A stretch of 64,000 nucleotides of DNA from Ruminococcus sp. FMBCY1 (GCF_023921805.1 NZ_CP074197.1:1302001-1366000); one strand, 5' to 3'. Counted from the first letter of the stretch, positions 1 through 9,133 are shown. Translations and numbers: made by a program. Notes: a model not told the origin generated them from the sequence alone.

Positions 1-1181
1 ATGTATTGCGGTATTTTTTCAAGTCCGAGCAATTCCTTAAGCTCTTCAAGTACACTGTATTCCTTGACTGTCGCACCCTTGCGCTGTGCAAGTTCTTCGG
101 CGGCGTTTGAACGGCACATTGCCATAAGCTGTGCCTGCTCACCCCTTTGCGGAACTGTAACATACACCTTACTGCCACGCTTTTCGCTCAGCCAATCCTG
201 CATTGCGGTCAAACCGTCAAAATCTTTGTCAATGGCAATATTTTTTGGTATATCGTCACGAATAGTATAGTAGCGCAAGATAAATTCCTCGGTTTCACTG
301 TCACTGTCGCCCGAATCAAAAACAAAACTTTCTCTGTCAAAAAGCCTGCCGCCCTCAAAGCGAAACACCTGATAGCAGGTCTTTTTTCCGTCCGAAAAAC
401 TGCCGATAACATCTTCGTCGAGAACCTTGTTTGCAACAACCTTTTGCTTGTCCCCCATTTTTTTAATTGAGCTGATTTTATCACGGATTCTTGCGGCTCT
501 TTCAAATTCAAGATTTTCTGCCGCCTCCTCCATTTTCTTAGTGAGGTCTTTAACCGAATTTGACGAACCTCCCTTTAAAAACGCAAGCGCCTGTTCTACG
601 CTTTCGTTATAATCGGCAAATTTCACCTTTCCTGTGCACGGAGCGGAACAAAGTTTGATATGATAGTTAAGACACGGTCTGCCCTTGCCGAAATCCTGCG
701 GGAACTTGCGATTGCAGGTTGGGAGCATAAAAATTTTGTTAGCCTCCTCAACTGCGCTCTTTACATAGTAACTGCTTTTGTACGGTCCGATGTATTCGGC
801 ATTATCGTCATTTTTCTGGAGAACATAAGAAATTTTGCGCCATTTGTCGCCGCTGACCTTGATGTAACTGTAGCCCTTATCGTCTTTAAGGAGAATATTA
901 TATTTTGGGGTGTGCTGTTTAATCAGACTGCACTCAAGAATGAGCGCCTCAAACTCGCTGTCTGTGATAATGTATTCAAAGTGGTCAACATTGTCAACCA
1001 TACGGCGCACTTTTTCTGCGTGGTTGTTTTGAGAACCAAAGTATTGGCTGACACGGTTTCTCAAAGCCTTTGCCTTTCCGATGTAAATAATTTCACCGTC
1101 AGCGGAATGCATAATATATACCCCGGGCAAAAGAGGCAGTGCCATAGCTCTTTTGCGGAGTATTGCCATTTTGGGATTCAT
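1..1181 (-). CDS. uvrC: UvrABC excinuclease subunit C (3' end cut by window)
   Basis: Nucleotide-excision repair endonuclease that makes the two incisions around lesions recognised by UvrAB. I translated the reverse strand from the ATG at 1181, which follows a good AAGGAG. The N-terminus gives a GIY-YIG nuclease domain (LPGVYIMHSADGEIIYIGKA, residues about 18-37), then the segment typical of UvrC with KQHTPKYNILLKDDKGY and CLNYHIKLCSAPCTGK, and a UVR motif near residue 180. About 393 codons are present; full UvrC is about 600, so the RNase H-like domain lies to the left of the window. No partner genes are visible downstream. Identification is firm; only the C-terminal third is unseen. Confidence 0.95.
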   Translation of the reverse strand, partial: MNPKMAILRKRAMALPLLPGVYIMHSADGEIIYIGKAKALRNRVSQYFGSQNNHAEKVRRMVDNVDHFEYIITDSEFEALILECSLIKQHTPKYNILLKDDKGYSYIKVSGDKWRKISYVLQKNDDNAEYIGPYKSSYYVKSAVEEANKIFMLPTCNRKFPQDFGKGRPCLNYHIKLCSAPCTGKVKFADYNESVEQALAFLKGGSSNSVKDLTKKMEEAAENLEFERAARIRDKISSIKKMGDKQKVVANKVLDEDVIGSFSDGKKTCYQVFRFEGGRLFDRESFVFDSGDSDSETEEFILRYYTIRDDIPKNIAIDKDFDGLTAMQDWLSEKRGSKVYVTVPQRGEQAQLMAMCRSNAAEELAQRKGATVKEYSVLEELKELLGLEKIPQY

Positions 1182-1323
1182 TGATATTCTCCTTTGAACG
1201 AAGTTTTCAACATTTTATTATAATAACATTAAAAGATTAATTAAAAATTCCGTAATAAACAAACTTTAATCATAAAACAGAGTATAAAAAACCGATTTTT
1301 ATATTTTCTTTGTTAATCTGAAT

Positions 1324-2061
1324 TTATATCACAAATCCGCCGTTTACACCGAGGACTTGTCCTGTAATAAACTTTGCCTTATCCGAGCACAAAAACAATG
1401 CGGTCTGCGCTATATCATCAGGTTCGCCGAGCATATTGAGCGGAGTTTCATCTTTTAATTCATTCACAGTATGCTCGTCAAACGATTTCATCATATCGGT
1501 CATTACAACTCCGGGTGCAATGCAATTGACACGAATACCCGAAAGTCCGACTTCCTTTGCAAGCGCCTTTGTAAGTCCGATTACGCCTGCCTTTGCGGCG
1601 CTGTAATGCACCTCGCAGGACGCACCTACCTGCCCCCACATTGAACTGACATTTAGTATAACCCCGCTGTGATTTTTTATCATAAAGCGTTTCAGTACCT
1701 CTCTTGAACAATAAAAAACACCGTCAAGGTTAGTGCCTGTCATTCTTCTCCAATCCTCATCCGTTATATCCGTAAAAAGTTTTTGCTGTGCTATTCCTGC
1801 ATTATTCACAAGCACATCAACAGTGCCGAACCGATTTTCAACTTCGTCAAAAAGGAAAGTAACTTCTTGCGAAGATGAAACATCCGCTTTAACAGGTAAT
1901 GCAGTCGAGTTAGTTTCGTTCTCTATCTTTTTTGCAAGCGCAAGCGCCTTGTCTTGTGAATTGTTATATTGCAAAACAACATTGTATCCGTCCTTTGCAA
2001 AAGCAAGCGCCGTTGCCGAGCCGATACCGCCCGACGCTCCTGTGATTACCGCTGTTTTCAA
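1324..2061 (-). CDS. SDR-family oxidoreductase (FabG / YmfI-like)
   Basis: NAD(P)-dependent short-chain dehydrogenase of 245 residues, the usual length for the classical SDR family. Visible motifs: the cofactor glycine motif TGASGGIG (7-14), NNAG (86-89), the catalytic Ser near 139-140, Tyr153 and Lys157 in the YxxxK arrangement, and the C-terminal GQVLGVNGG. It resembles FabG and the EF-P 5-aminopentanone reductase YmfI. It is not in a fatty-acid cluster, so the FabG role is not supported by context. Substrate cannot be assigned. It stands alone between uvrC and a nucleotidyltransferase gene on the same strand, separated from the latter by a terminator. Confidence 0.85.
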   Translation of the reverse strand: MKTAVITGASGGIGSATALAFAKDGYNVVLQYNNSQDKALALAKKIENETNSTALPVKADVSSSQEVTFLFDEVENRFGTVDVLVNNAGIAQQKLFTDITDEDWRRMTGTNLDGVFYCSREVLKRFMIKNHSGVILNVSSMWGQVGASCEVHYSAAKAGVIGLTKALAKEVGLSGIRVNCIAPGVVMTDMMKSFDEHTVNELKDETPLNMLGEPDDIAQTALFLCSDKAKFITGQVLGVNGGFVI

Positions 2062-2166
2062 ACCTTCATCTCCGTTTCATCTCGGTTTTATTTATATGAT
2101 AATTATAACATCTATAAATTACATTTACAAGATTAGGTTATTTGGCAACGGTTTGAAATAAATAAA

Positions 2167-2204
2167 AACAGCTTTGAATCGGCATAAGCGAAAACAAAGC
2201 TGTT
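2167..2204 (-). terminator. Rho-independent terminator
   Basis: AACAGCTTTG and CAAAGCTGTT form a 10-bp stem; read on the minus strand the stem is followed by a T-rich run. It ends the nucleotidyltransferase gene at 2258. Confidence 0.75.
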
Positions 2205-2257
2205 TGTTTAAATGTTGCGGCAACTATAACTAAATAAAAATAAATTTAAATCTAAAT

Positions 2258-3025
2258 CTAAATTATCTCTTTAAGGTTTTTCACCATATCGGCAATAACT
2301 TCCATAATTTTTTCAGTCGGTTTTTCCTTAAGCAATTTGTCAAGATTTTCTTCAAAATCCTTTGGTAAAATCTCGCAACGCTCCTTGCAAATTTGCACAA
2401 GTCTTTTTTCTCCCGGGTGGGTAAGTCTGTTCACTGCAAAAATAACATCAAAATAGCTTGCAACAAAAGCGGCTGTTCTGTGATTTACACTTACAAAATC
2501 GTTTCTGTCAATCGCTTTTTTTATCTGCTTGTCATATGACGGCAAAATACCCGAAAGCATCTTCATATTTAAATCTATAATATTTTGACGGAGTTCTTCA
2601 GGATACGGAACGGTAAACTTCTTTTTAATCTCCGCATATTTACCGCTTGGGTCATACACGATCTGCGATGTAATAATGTTATGCCAAAAACAAGTTGTAT
2701 AACCGTGGTTTGCGTGATGTTCAAAAACAGTATAGCTTATAAATTTATCGAATTTATCCATAGGACGGTATATAATGTCCATAGGAACACCGTCTTTGAG
2801 TATAATATTGTCTTCAAACTCCCAATAATGATTGCCGATTTCCATTTGCGAACAGTAAGGCGCAAGGATATTTTCTCTTACACCGTTGTCGATGTTATCT
2901 GTAAGATACACATAAACATCATAATCTGATTTTTCGTCAAAAACACCGTTTGCACGGGAACCGCCGAGAGCAATAGCCTCTACCTGCGGCAATGCGGAAA
3001 GTTTTTCAAAAATTTCGTTTACCAT
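2258..3025 (-). CDS. Nucleotidyltransferase-fold protein (DUF4037-like)
   Basis: A 255-residue protein with a minimal nucleotidyltransferase signature: GGSRANG (21-27), a DxD pair (D34, D36) and a third acidic residue at about D83 in a strand reading PMDIIYRP. These three acids are the metal ligands of the pol beta superfamily. The C-terminal half is alpha-helical and resembles the DUF4037 or aminoglycoside-adenylyltransferase type of partner domain. The substrate could be a small molecule (aminoglycoside-like) or a nucleic acid; nothing in the neighbourhood decides this. It is a single-gene unit with its own terminator. Confidence 0.7.
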   Translation of the reverse strand: MVNEIFEKLSALPQVEAIALGGSRANGVFDEKSDYDVYVYLTDNIDNGVRENILAPYCSQMEIGNHYWEFEDNIILKDGVPMDIIYRPMDKFDKFISYTVFEHHANHGYTTCFWHNIITSQIVYDPSGKYAEIKKKFTVPYPEELRQNIIDLNMKMLSGILPSYDKQIKKAIDRNDFVSVNHRTAAFVASYFDVIFAVNRLTHPGEKRLVQICKERCEILPKDFEENLDKLLKEKPTEKIMEVIADMVKNLKEII

Positions 3026-3077
3026 AATTCACCAATCTTGTTAATGTATAGCTTTTTTAATTTCCGATAAAAAGGTT

Positions 3078-3170
3078 CTTTGTCAAAAGTTTTGGAAATT
3101 ATGGTTTAGCGCATAGCTTTAGCTAAATAATTTATTAATACTACTCCAACATTTAGGACAGAACCTTTAA
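3078..3170. repeat. Composite intergenic repeat, short copy
   Basis: Contains TTTGTCAAAAGTTTTGG followed by AATTATGGTTTAGC (3097-3110), the shared terminus of the repeat family described in the findings. This copy is short and lacks the large internal hairpins. It lies upstream of the nucleotidyltransferase and downstream of leuD. Confidence 0.55.
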
Positions 3171-3182
3171 TTTTGCAAAAAA

Positions 3183-3206
3183 GCGGCAAAGTTTTGCCTT
3201 TGCCGC
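3183..3206 (-). terminator. Terminator of leuCD
   Basis: GCGGCAAAG / CTTTGCCGC stem with a 6-nt loop, followed on the minus strand by six T residues, directly after the leuD stop codon. Confidence 0.85.
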
Positions 3207-3213
3207 CCATAAA

Positions 3214-3693
3214 TTACATAATAGACTTAATAAGTCCGCCTTTTTTAATAATGTTCTGAATAAACTCCGGGAAAGGCTCTGCCTGATAAGTCTTGCCTGT
3301 TGTTTCGTCTGTGATAACACCTGTATCAAAGTTTACAGAAACAACATCGCCCTCTTTGATTTCCTTTGCTGCCTCGTCACACTCAAGAATTGGAAGACCG
3401 ATATTAATTGAGTTACGGTAGAAAATTCTTGCAAAAGTCGAAGCAATTACGCAGGAAATACCGCTTGCTTTAATTGCAATCGGTGCGTGTTCTCTTGAAG
3501 AACCGCAGCCGAAGTTCTTTTCGGCAACCATAATGTCGCCCTCGTGAACCTTATTTACAAATTCTGCGTCAATATCCTCCATACAGTGAGCGGCAAGCTC
3601 TTTGTGAGATGCTGTGTTGAGGTAACGAGCAGGAATAATTACATCTGTATCTACATTGTCGCCAAACTTGTGGACTGTACCCTTAGCGTTCAT
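3214..3693 (-). CDS. leuD: 3-isopropylmalate dehydratase small subunit
   Basis: Small (swivel-domain) subunit of isopropylmalate isomerase, which interconverts 2- and 3-isopropylmalate in leucine synthesis. 159 residues, the typical length of the split bacterial/archaeal type. Visible family signatures are [14 protein letters not shown] (12-25) and [12 protein letters not shown] (60-71), the latter forming part of the substrate pocket. It starts 24 bp after the leuC stop and ends at a strong terminator, so the two are one operon. leuA and leuB are not in the window. In the short-type subfamily the same fold also serves homoaconitate or methylmalate substrates, so citramalate-pathway use is possible. 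Confidence 0.93.
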   Translation of the reverse strand: MNAKGTVHKFGDNVDTDVIIPARYLNTASHKELAAHCMEDIDAEFVNKVHEGDIMVAEKNFGCGSSREHAPIAIKASGISCVIASTFARIFYRNSINIGLPILECDEAAKEIKEGDVVSVNFDTGVITDETTGKTYQAEPFPEFIQNIIKKGGLIKSIM

Positions 3694-3717
3694 AATCAGT
3701 ACCTACCTTTCAAAAAA

Positions 3718-4983
3718 TCAAAGCTTTGCAGGGTCTGTAATGTAACCCTTAACAGCACTTGCGGCAGCTACAGCCGGGCTTGCGAGGTAAACCTCACTGT
3801 CAACATGACCCATTCTGCCTACAAAGTTACGGTTTGTTGTTGAAATAGCTTTTTCGCCTGCGGCAAGAATACCCATATGTCCGCCAAGACAAGGGCCGCA
3901 AGTCGGAGTAGAAACTACTGCGCCTGCCTCAATAAATATATCAAAAAGTCCCTCGTGCATAGCCTGTAACCAGATTGCCTGTGTACCCGGGAAGATAATG
4001 CATCTTACATTCTTTGCTATCTTTCTGCCCTTGAATACCTCTGCGGCAGCTCTGAGGTCGGTAATTCTGCCGTTTGTGCAGGAACCGATAACGCACTGGT
4101 CAATCTTAACCTCTGTTTCGCCGATTTCGTCAACTGTTCTTGTGTTTTCCGGAAGATGCGGGAAAGCAACGGTAGGACGAATTTCTCTAAGGTCAATTGT
4201 GTATTCCTCGTCGTACACAGCGTCCTCATCTGCTGTATATTCAACAGGTGTACCCTGATATCTGCCGTTGCAGTATTCACGGGTTACATCGTCAACAGGG
4301 AAAATACCGTTTTTAGCGCCTGCCTCAATAGCCATATTTGCAATGCAAAGTCTGTCATCAATGTTGAGGTGCTGAACGCCCTCGCCTGTAAATTCCATTG
4401 ATTTGTAAAGCGCACCGTCAACACCTATCATACCGATAATGTGGAGGATAACATCTTTGCCGCTTACAAATCCCTGTGGCTTGCCGACAAGATTAAATTT
4501 AATTGCGGCAGGAACTTTGAACCATGCCTTACCGCTAATCATACCTGCGGCCATATCTGTTGAGCCGACACCTGTCGAAAATGCACCGAGTGCACCGTAT
4601 GTACAGGTGTGAGAGTCTGCACCGATGCACAAACAACCAGGTCCGACAAGACCCTGTTCAGGCAAAAGTGCGTGCTCAATGCCCATCTGACCTACATCTC
4701 TGTAGTTTTTGATGTCGTATTTATCTGCAAAAGTTCTTACCTGCTTAACCTGAGTAGCCGCTTTAATATCCTTATTAGGAGTAAAGTGGTCCATAATCAT
4801 AGCAATTTTAGTGTTATCAAATACTGCTGTTGCACCGTTCTGTTCAAAAACATTGATTGCAACAGGTGATGTTACATCGTTACCGAGTACCATATCGAGT
4901 TTAGCCTCAATAAGCTGACCTGCCTTAACCTCTGAAAGACCTGCGTGAGCCGCAAGAATTTTCTGTGACATAGTCATACCCAT
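3718..4983 (-). CDS. leuC: 3-isopropylmalate dehydratase large subunit
   Basis: Aconitase-family [4Fe-4S] large subunit that works with leuD. The cluster cysteines are visible in [10 protein letters not shown] and in [13 protein letters not shown]. 421 residues from the ATG at 4983. An in-frame GTG lies 9 bp upstream but overlaps the AAGGAG ribosome binding site, so the ATG (8 nt after AAGGAG) is the start. The 240-bp gap to the divergent Crp/Fnr gene holds one intergenic repeat. I looked for a T-box or leucine leader peptide in this gap and found none, which leaves the divergent regulator as a candidate controller (inference). Confidence 0.94.
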   Translation of the reverse strand: MGMTMSQKILAAHAGLSEVKAGQLIEAKLDMVLGNDVTSPVAINVFEQNGATAVFDNTKIAMIMDHFTPNKDIKAATQVKQVRTFADKYDIKNYRDVGQMGIEHALLPEQGLVGPGCLCIGADSHTCTYGALGAFSTGVGSTDMAAGMISGKAWFKVPAAIKFNLVGKPQGFVSGKDVILHIIGMIGVDGALYKSMEFTGEGVQHLNIDDRLCIANMAIEAGAKNGIFPVDDVTREYCNGRYQGTPVEYTADEDAVYDEEYTIDLREIRPTVAFPHLPENTRTVDEIGETEVKIDQCVIGSCTNGRITDLRAAAEVFKGRKIAKNVRCIIFPGTQAIWLQAMHEGLFDIFIEAGAVVSTPTCGPCLGGHMGILAAGEKAISTTNRNFVGRMGHVDSEVYLASPAVAAASAVKGYITDPAKL

Positions 4984-5086
4984 AAATATCACTCCTTATA
5001 TTTTTTCTAATATCATTATTACATACCGCTTGCAAAAAGATTGTAAAGTATGCTACAATTAAAGCAAAATAAGAACTTTGTCGCTA

Positions 5087-5202
5087 AAATATGGTTTATC
5101 GCTCAATTTTAGCCAAATAATTTAAAAATTTAGGTCAAGCCGTTAAAAAGGTTGACCAAACTTTTATAATTGCTCGGCAAAAGTTTTATAAACCGCATTT
5201 AC
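5087..5202. repeat. Composite intergenic repeat
   Basis: Starts with AAATATGGTTTATC and ends with the inverse (GATAAACC-like, here ATAAACCGCATTT). Inside are GGTCAAGCC and GGTTGACCAAACTTTTATAA, shared with the other copies. It sits between leuC and the Crp/Fnr gene. Confidence 0.65.
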
Positions 5203-5225
5203 CAATCGACAACCGAGGTGAAACT

Positions 5226-5879
5226 ATGGAAAAAAATCTCAACACTCCTCCCACACAACTTTACAACATACACTACGATATGAAAACTCTGTTTGACAGT
5301 TTGCCGTACACCAAATCTTTTGCAAAAGGCGAAATAATCTATCACCAAGGCGACATTGCAGACAGCTTTTACTATATAAAGAAAGGCAAAGCAACCGTAT
5401 TTATGATTTCTCCCGACGGAATGGAAAAAACTCTGAACACTGCCTCAAAAGGTGAACTTATAGGCGAAGGTGCATTTTTTGACCACAAACCGAGGGTAAG
5501 CTCCGCAAAAGCCGTAACTGCAAGCGAGCTGACCATTATTGATAAAAAAATTCTCCTCGACCTTATTCAAAAAAATCCTCCGATTGCATTTGAACTGCTT
5601 GAAATTCTCGCCACAAGAATAAGACTGCTTACCACCCAGCTTGACTCAATGACATTTATGCAGGCAGACGCACGAATAGCAAAACTTTTGCTTGACGATA
5701 TGGTTGACGGCAAAGTATCGCTCACACACGAGGAAATTGCATTGACGGTAGGCGTGTCACGAATTACGGTAACCAAAACACTAAGCAGATTATCGTCGCA
5801 AGGCATACTTGCCACACATTACAGAGGAATAAAAATACTCGACAAAGCAGGTCTTGAAAAAATTTGCGGGGAAAAATAA
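5226..5879 (+). CDS. Crp/Fnr-family transcriptional regulator
   Basis: 217-residue regulator. Residues about 15-130 form a cyclic-nucleotide-binding-type beta-roll (FAKGEIIYHQGDIADSFYYI, GELIGEGAFFDHKPR). A long dimer helix follows, and residues about 165-205 carry a Crp-type winged helix (THEEIALTVGVSRITVTKTL). There are no N-terminal cysteine clusters, so it is not an iron-sulfur Fnr. The effector is unknown. Start ATG follows GAGGTGAAACT. It is transcribed away from leuCD and is alone on its strand. Confidence 0.88.
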   Translation: MEKNLNTPPTQLYNIHYDMKTLFDSLPYTKSFAKGEIIYHQGDIADSFYYIKKGKATVFMISPDGMEKTLNTASKGELIGEGAFFDHKPRVSSAKAVTASELTIIDKKILLDLIQKNPPIAFELLEILATRIRLLTTQLDSMTFMQADARIAKLLLDDMVDGKVSLTHEEIALTVGVSRITVTKTLSRLSSQGILATHYRGIKILDKAGLEKICGEK

Positions 5880-5942
5880 TAATGTAAATATTGTTTAGCA
5901 AATTACTATTTTAAAAATCAAATTTGAAACTTGCCAAACTAT

Positions 5943-5974
5943 TTGGCTTTGTCAAGAAAAGTGTGTAAGTTTTT
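5943..5974. repeat. Relic insertion-sequence end (copy 1)
   Basis: GGCTTTGTCAAGAAAAGTGT continuing through GTAAG plus a T run. The same string of about 31 bp recurs at 10082-10114. Its form resembles the terminal inverted repeats of clostridial IS256-like elements (from memory). No transposase gene is next to it, so the element body is gone. Confidence 0.5.
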
Positions 5975-5976
5975 AA

Positions 5977-6102
5977 AAATAGCGGAATGTAATTTTTGTA
6001 AAGCACACTGTGCAAATATACATTGTTGTTTTCAATGTCTGCAACGATAAAGCAATCCGATTTTTCACTGTAATATACATTTTCAAGTTCGGCGGTGTAA
6101 AA
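5977..6102 (-). pseudogene. GNAT acetyltransferase fragment
   Basis: One reading frame contains LENVYYSEKSDCFIVADIEN followed by NNVYLHSVLYKNYIPLF. This matches the middle of a GNAT-family acetyltransferase subgroup with the pattern DC-IVADIEN-LYLYDV. Flanking parts of the frame show no homology, and the fragment abuts an insertion-sequence end. The 365-bp stretch 5880-6244 contains only this fragment, the IS relic and a T-rich region. Confidence 0.4.
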
Positions 6103-6244
6103 CAATTGCGAGAACAAACAAGTATGTAATCTATGCCATTGGAATACACCCCCTTTCGCAAGGGAGCTGAAACAGCCGCCACCGTTCCTTTGCAAATATT
6201 TATTATAAACACAGTATTTAATACTTCGTAGTATTAAAATAATC

Positions 6245-7006
6245 TCATCCGTTTTTCAGTACAACGCATTTATTATTTCTTGATGTAAAGACAGATTCAA
6301 AATTTTCTTTCGGATATTCAACAAGTCCGTTAATAGGGTCTGCTATGGTTACCGTGTCGGCACTGTAGCCAATCAAATCGGCTGCATGGTCGTCCATACA
6401 CCAATCGTATTGTTTGCCGTCTGTTCCTGTCCAGGATTCAATGTCACTGCGTTCAACCATACCTATAGTAACCCATACCACAATCGGGTAGCCTTTATCG
6501 ACAAGTTCGTACAGTTCCTGAGGGGTAGAACCTGTAATGTCTATGGCTTTCAGTTTGCTGCCCGTGTATTTAAAATAGTTATTTGCCGCCGTTACAATAG
6601 GAGTTGTGCCGCAGACATAGCCGTAAACGCTTGTAGGGTCGCCGATAAAGTATTGTTCGGGACTTGAGCCGTAAAGGTTTCCGTCCTCGCCGTACTCAAT
6701 GTCGTAAGGCGTGCAGGGGAGGTATTCGGTAGCCATAGTGTATTTGTCAACATTGCAGCCGCTGTAGTTCATAGCCATTGTAAGGGCAGTTACTTCACAG
6801 CCCGTAGGAAGTTCAGGCTCCTGATATATTATATCGAAATTTTGAATAACGCAACTGTCCCTTGACGCTCTTGATACTGTTGCAGTGCTGTTTTCCCTAA
6901 AATCATCGGCAATGTCATTTTTTTTGCCACAGCCTGAAATCAAAGTTATAGCGCTCATTGCGGAAAGCAAAAAAGCGGTGATTTTTATTGCAATATTTCT
7001 CTTCAT
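6245..7006 (-). CDS. Secreted C39-like cysteine peptidase lipoprotein
   Basis: 253 residues starting at the ATG at 7006, preceded by GGAG; the longer upstream frame lacks a ribosome binding site. A lipoprotein signal ends in LISGC with the lipidated Cys at 26. The domain is of the peptidase C39-like (C39_2) type: the catalytic Cys in ELPTGCEVTALTMAMNY, the His in WCMDDHAADLIGY, and the Asp in IADPINGLVEYP. Such proteins are anchored outside the membrane and cleave peptides or act on the wall. It is monocistronic, so no substrate is suggested by context. Confidence 0.8.
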   Translation of the reverse strand: MKRNIAIKITAFLLSAMSAITLISGCGKKNDIADDFRENSTATVSRASRDSCVIQNFDIIYQEPELPTGCEVTALTMAMNYSGCNVDKYTMATEYLPCTPYDIEYGEDGNLYGSSPEQYFIGDPTSVYGYVCGTTPIVTAANNYFKYTGSKLKAIDITGSTPQELYELVDKGYPIVVWVTIGMVERSDIESWTGTDGKQYDWCMDDHAADLIGYSADTVTIADPINGLVEYPKENFESVFTSRNNKCVVLKNG

Positions 7007-7253
7007 CGCAATTCTCCGTTTCAAGTAAACATATGTACAAATTATACCACAAGCTTTGACAATAAACAATCTTTTCGGAGTAATATTGTTGTAAATAAGT
7101 TGTCACTTCTCAAATTTAAGATAGATTAGGCAAAATTTGTTTTTATAATAAAAGCTTTCTGACGGTAAAAATAACTCAAACTGAATTATTTAATTGTCAA
7201 TAATTGCCTTTAATTGATATGTTTTGTGTTTGTAAAAAAATTGTAAAAAAGTG

Positions 7254-7306
7254 TTGACAAAGTGAACGCACAGTGATATAATCAATACTGTTCTCAAGAG
7301 AGAACA
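7254..7306 (+). promoter_or_regulatory. Strong sigma-A promoter and 5' hairpin of 5S gene
   Basis: TTGACA at 7254-7259, 17-bp spacer, TATAAT at 7277-7282: an exact consensus. Seven bases after the -10 box comes TGTTCTC-AAGA-GAGAACA (7289-7306), a perfect 7-bp hairpin likely to mark the precursor 5' end for processing. Confidence 0.85.
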
Positions 7307-7317
7307 CAATTAAACAG

Positions 7318-7434
7318 TTGGTGTTAATGACGCTGAGGGTCCACCTGTTCCCATACCGAACACAGAAGTTAAGCTCAGTGGTGCCGAAAATACTTGGCTG
7401 GTGACGGCCCGGAAAGATAGGGAGATGCCAACAT
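7318..7434 (+). rRNA. rrf: 5S ribosomal RNA
   Basis: About 117 nt with the conserved 5S core: CCATACCGAACACAGAAGTT and AAGCTC, loop E region, and complementary ends (TTGGTGT near the start against ATGCCAACA at the end). Ends are estimated from helix I pairing. It has its own promoter and terminator and no 16S, 23S or tRNA gene beside it, so it is a free-standing 5S transcription unit. Confidence 0.95.
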
Positions 7435-7439
7435 CAAAG

Positions 7440-7467
7440 TGTCCATCCAATAGGGTGGGCATTTTTT
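7440..7467 (+). terminator. Terminator of 5S rRNA
   Basis: TGTCCATCC / GGGTGGGCA stem (with G-U pairs), short AATA loop, followed by TTTTTTATT. Confidence 0.85.
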
Positions 7468-7533
7468 ATTGTTAAATTTAAGTGATTAAGCAAAAATCCG
7501 ACTTCTTACATATGAAGTCGGATTTTTCGGTTA

Positions 7534-7956
7534 TCATTCAAGTACATCAAAGCCTCTGTCATACAGCATTAAATTAATATCAATTACACTTAGTTTGTGA
7601 AGCAGTCCAAACATTATTACCGCATCTCTGCCATCTTTGGCATACAGAGGTGACGCTTTTATACTGTTCAGCAGTTTTTCTGTCTGGGTCAGATCCGCAC
7701 CTATTCCAATGCAGAGCATTATCAGCTTATCTCTTGACGGTGTCTTTATTCCTTGGAATATCTGATAGCCGTAGTGCTTTTCTATCATAGAATTATTTAT
7801 AGCTTCTGATTTGCTTATCTTTTTGCTTTGTATAATACTTTCAAGCATTTGAGGTAATGTCGCCAAATTCAGCTGATCCGAGTTTTCTTTAAAATAATCG
7901 TCAAGATTACTTTTTGATTTTAAGCTATTGAGAAGTTCATCAGTTGATTTTTTCAA
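7534..7956 (-). CDS. HTH (XRE-like) protein paired with kinase
   Basis: 140 residues. Residues about 30-100 look like a helix-turn-helix of the XRE class: LPQMLESIIQSKKISKSEAI, then a region ending LCIGIGADLTQTEKLL that fits the last two helices. The C-terminal 40 residues are hydrophobic and unrecognised. It is divergent from a membrane Ser/Thr kinase gene with only 59 bp between the start codons. Such HTH/kinase pairs occur in Clostridia, and the kinase may phosphorylate the HTH protein, or the protein may control the shared promoter region; both are inferences. Confidence 0.6.
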   Translation of the reverse strand: MKKSTDELLNSLKSKSNLDDYFKENSDQLNLATLPQMLESIIQSKKISKSEAINNSMIEKHYGYQIFQGIKTPSRDKLIMLCIGIGADLTQTEKLLNSIKASPLYAKDGRDAVIMFGLLHKLSVIDINLMLYDRGFDVLE

Positions 7957-8015
7957 TTTATATCTTCCTTTTTATACAAATTTATGCTAATATTTACAAG
8001 AGGGGATGTGCAAAA

Positions 8016-9089
8016 ATGAACGAGTTTGAATATAAATTTTCACTTTGGCAATTTGATGTTGTTACAGATTTTAACAGAACGACACAGCTTGTGCGCAATC
8101 GCAGCACGGGTCGGCTTATGGTGAAAAAGATTATGCCCGCTTACGAATTTGAGGTACATAACGCTGTCAGTAAAATTAATAATTGCCATATCGCAAAAGT
8201 TTTTGATGTTATAACTGACCGCAATGCCTGCATTATTCTTGAAGAATATGTACAAGGTCATACCATTGAGCAGTATTTGTCAAAAGGTACTTTTGCGGAA
8301 GATTATGCCATAAATATTGCCCGTCAGATTTGCAACGGACTCAGTGTTTTGCACAAATATTCAATTACCCATCGTGACATTACTCCGTCCAATATTATCA
8401 TAGGTTTTGACGGTGTTGTTAAGATAATTGATTTTGGAATTTCAAGACTGCATAAAGAAAACGCCAAACACGATACGCAGGTTCTCGGTACAGAGGGTTA
8501 TGCCGCACCCGAACAATTCGGCTTTAAGCAGAGCGACTGCAAAACAGATATTTATGCTCTGGGAGTTTTGCTTAATTATATGCTAACAGGTCATATTCCG
8601 TCAGAAGTTATGTACCGTGACGGTGATGTTGCGGATATTATTAAAAAATGTACAGAATACAATGTTGAAAAGCGTTTTGAACGGATAGAAGATTTAGACG
8701 CCGCTTTGAAAAGAAAGAGAGTTTACGGCTTTAACTTTGCCGACAATTTTATGGAAAATTTTCCCGGACTCCGTTCGGAAAAGAAAGGTGTGCGTGTTTT
8801 TGCGTGCGTAATGTACGGCTGGATGTTTTTATGGATTATAGGTATGTACAGAAAGTATTGCGTAATAAATATACTGAATTTTTTTCCCGTCACGCTTATG
8901 GTAATACTGCTTTTCTTTATTCCCATTTCATTTTTCTCTGACCTTTTCGGCTTTCAGAGTTGTATTCCCAAAATAAGGGATATGCCTAAAACTTTAAGGA
9001 AGCTTATTTTTTACTCATTAGCCGTTGTGAGTATGTTTGTCGGTATGTCGATTTTCCGTGCCGTTACAACGGTATCTTATTTATGGTAA
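8016..9089 (+). CDS. Membrane-bound Hanks-type Ser/Thr protein kinase
   Basis: 357 residues. The ATG at 8016 is chosen because it follows GAGGGG; the upstream frame extension is T-rich and lacks a ribosome binding site. Kinase elements: VKK near 36-38 as the ATP lysine region, HRDITPSN (119-126) with catalytic Asp121 and Asn126, DFG (139-141), and APE (164-166). A normal glycine-rich loop is not visible at the N-terminus, so ATP binding may be atypical. Residues about 262-280, 283-306 and 330-350 are hydrophobic and predict three membrane spans. There are no PASTA repeats, so it is not the PrkC/Stk1 type. Divergent from an HTH gene and upstream of a lipoprotein. Confidence 0.85.
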   Translation: MNEFEYKFSLWQFDVVTDFNRTTQLVRNRSTGRLMVKKIMPAYEFEVHNAVSKINNCHIAKVFDVITDRNACIILEEYVQGHTIEQYLSKGTFAEDYAINIARQICNGLSVLHKYSITHRDITPSNIIIGFDGVVKIIDFGISRLHKENAKHDTQVLGTEGYAAPEQFGFKQSDCKTDIYALGVLLNYMLTGHIPSEVMYRDGDVADIIKKCTEYNVEKRFERIEDLDAALKRKRVYGFNFADNFMENFPGLRSEKKGVRVFACVMYGWMFLWIIGMYRKYCVINILNFFPVTLMVILLFFIPISFFSDLFGFQSCIPKIRDMPKTLRKLIFYSLAVVSMFVGMSIFRAVTTVSYLW

Positions 9090-9133
9090 TTATTTCCATA
9101 GTACAACAATATTATAGCATAAAATTTTTTCTT

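Noticed and set aside
4984..4992. GTG as start of leuC
   Set aside because: It overlaps the AAGGAG ribosome site; the ATG nine bases later has proper spacing.
4984..5225. Leucine leader peptide or T-box before leuC
   Set aside because: No Leu-codon run, no T-box motif; the gap is mostly a dispersed repeat.
5973..6212. 79-codon minus-strand ORF
   Set aside because: Shadow of the GNAT fragment in another frame, no start signal.
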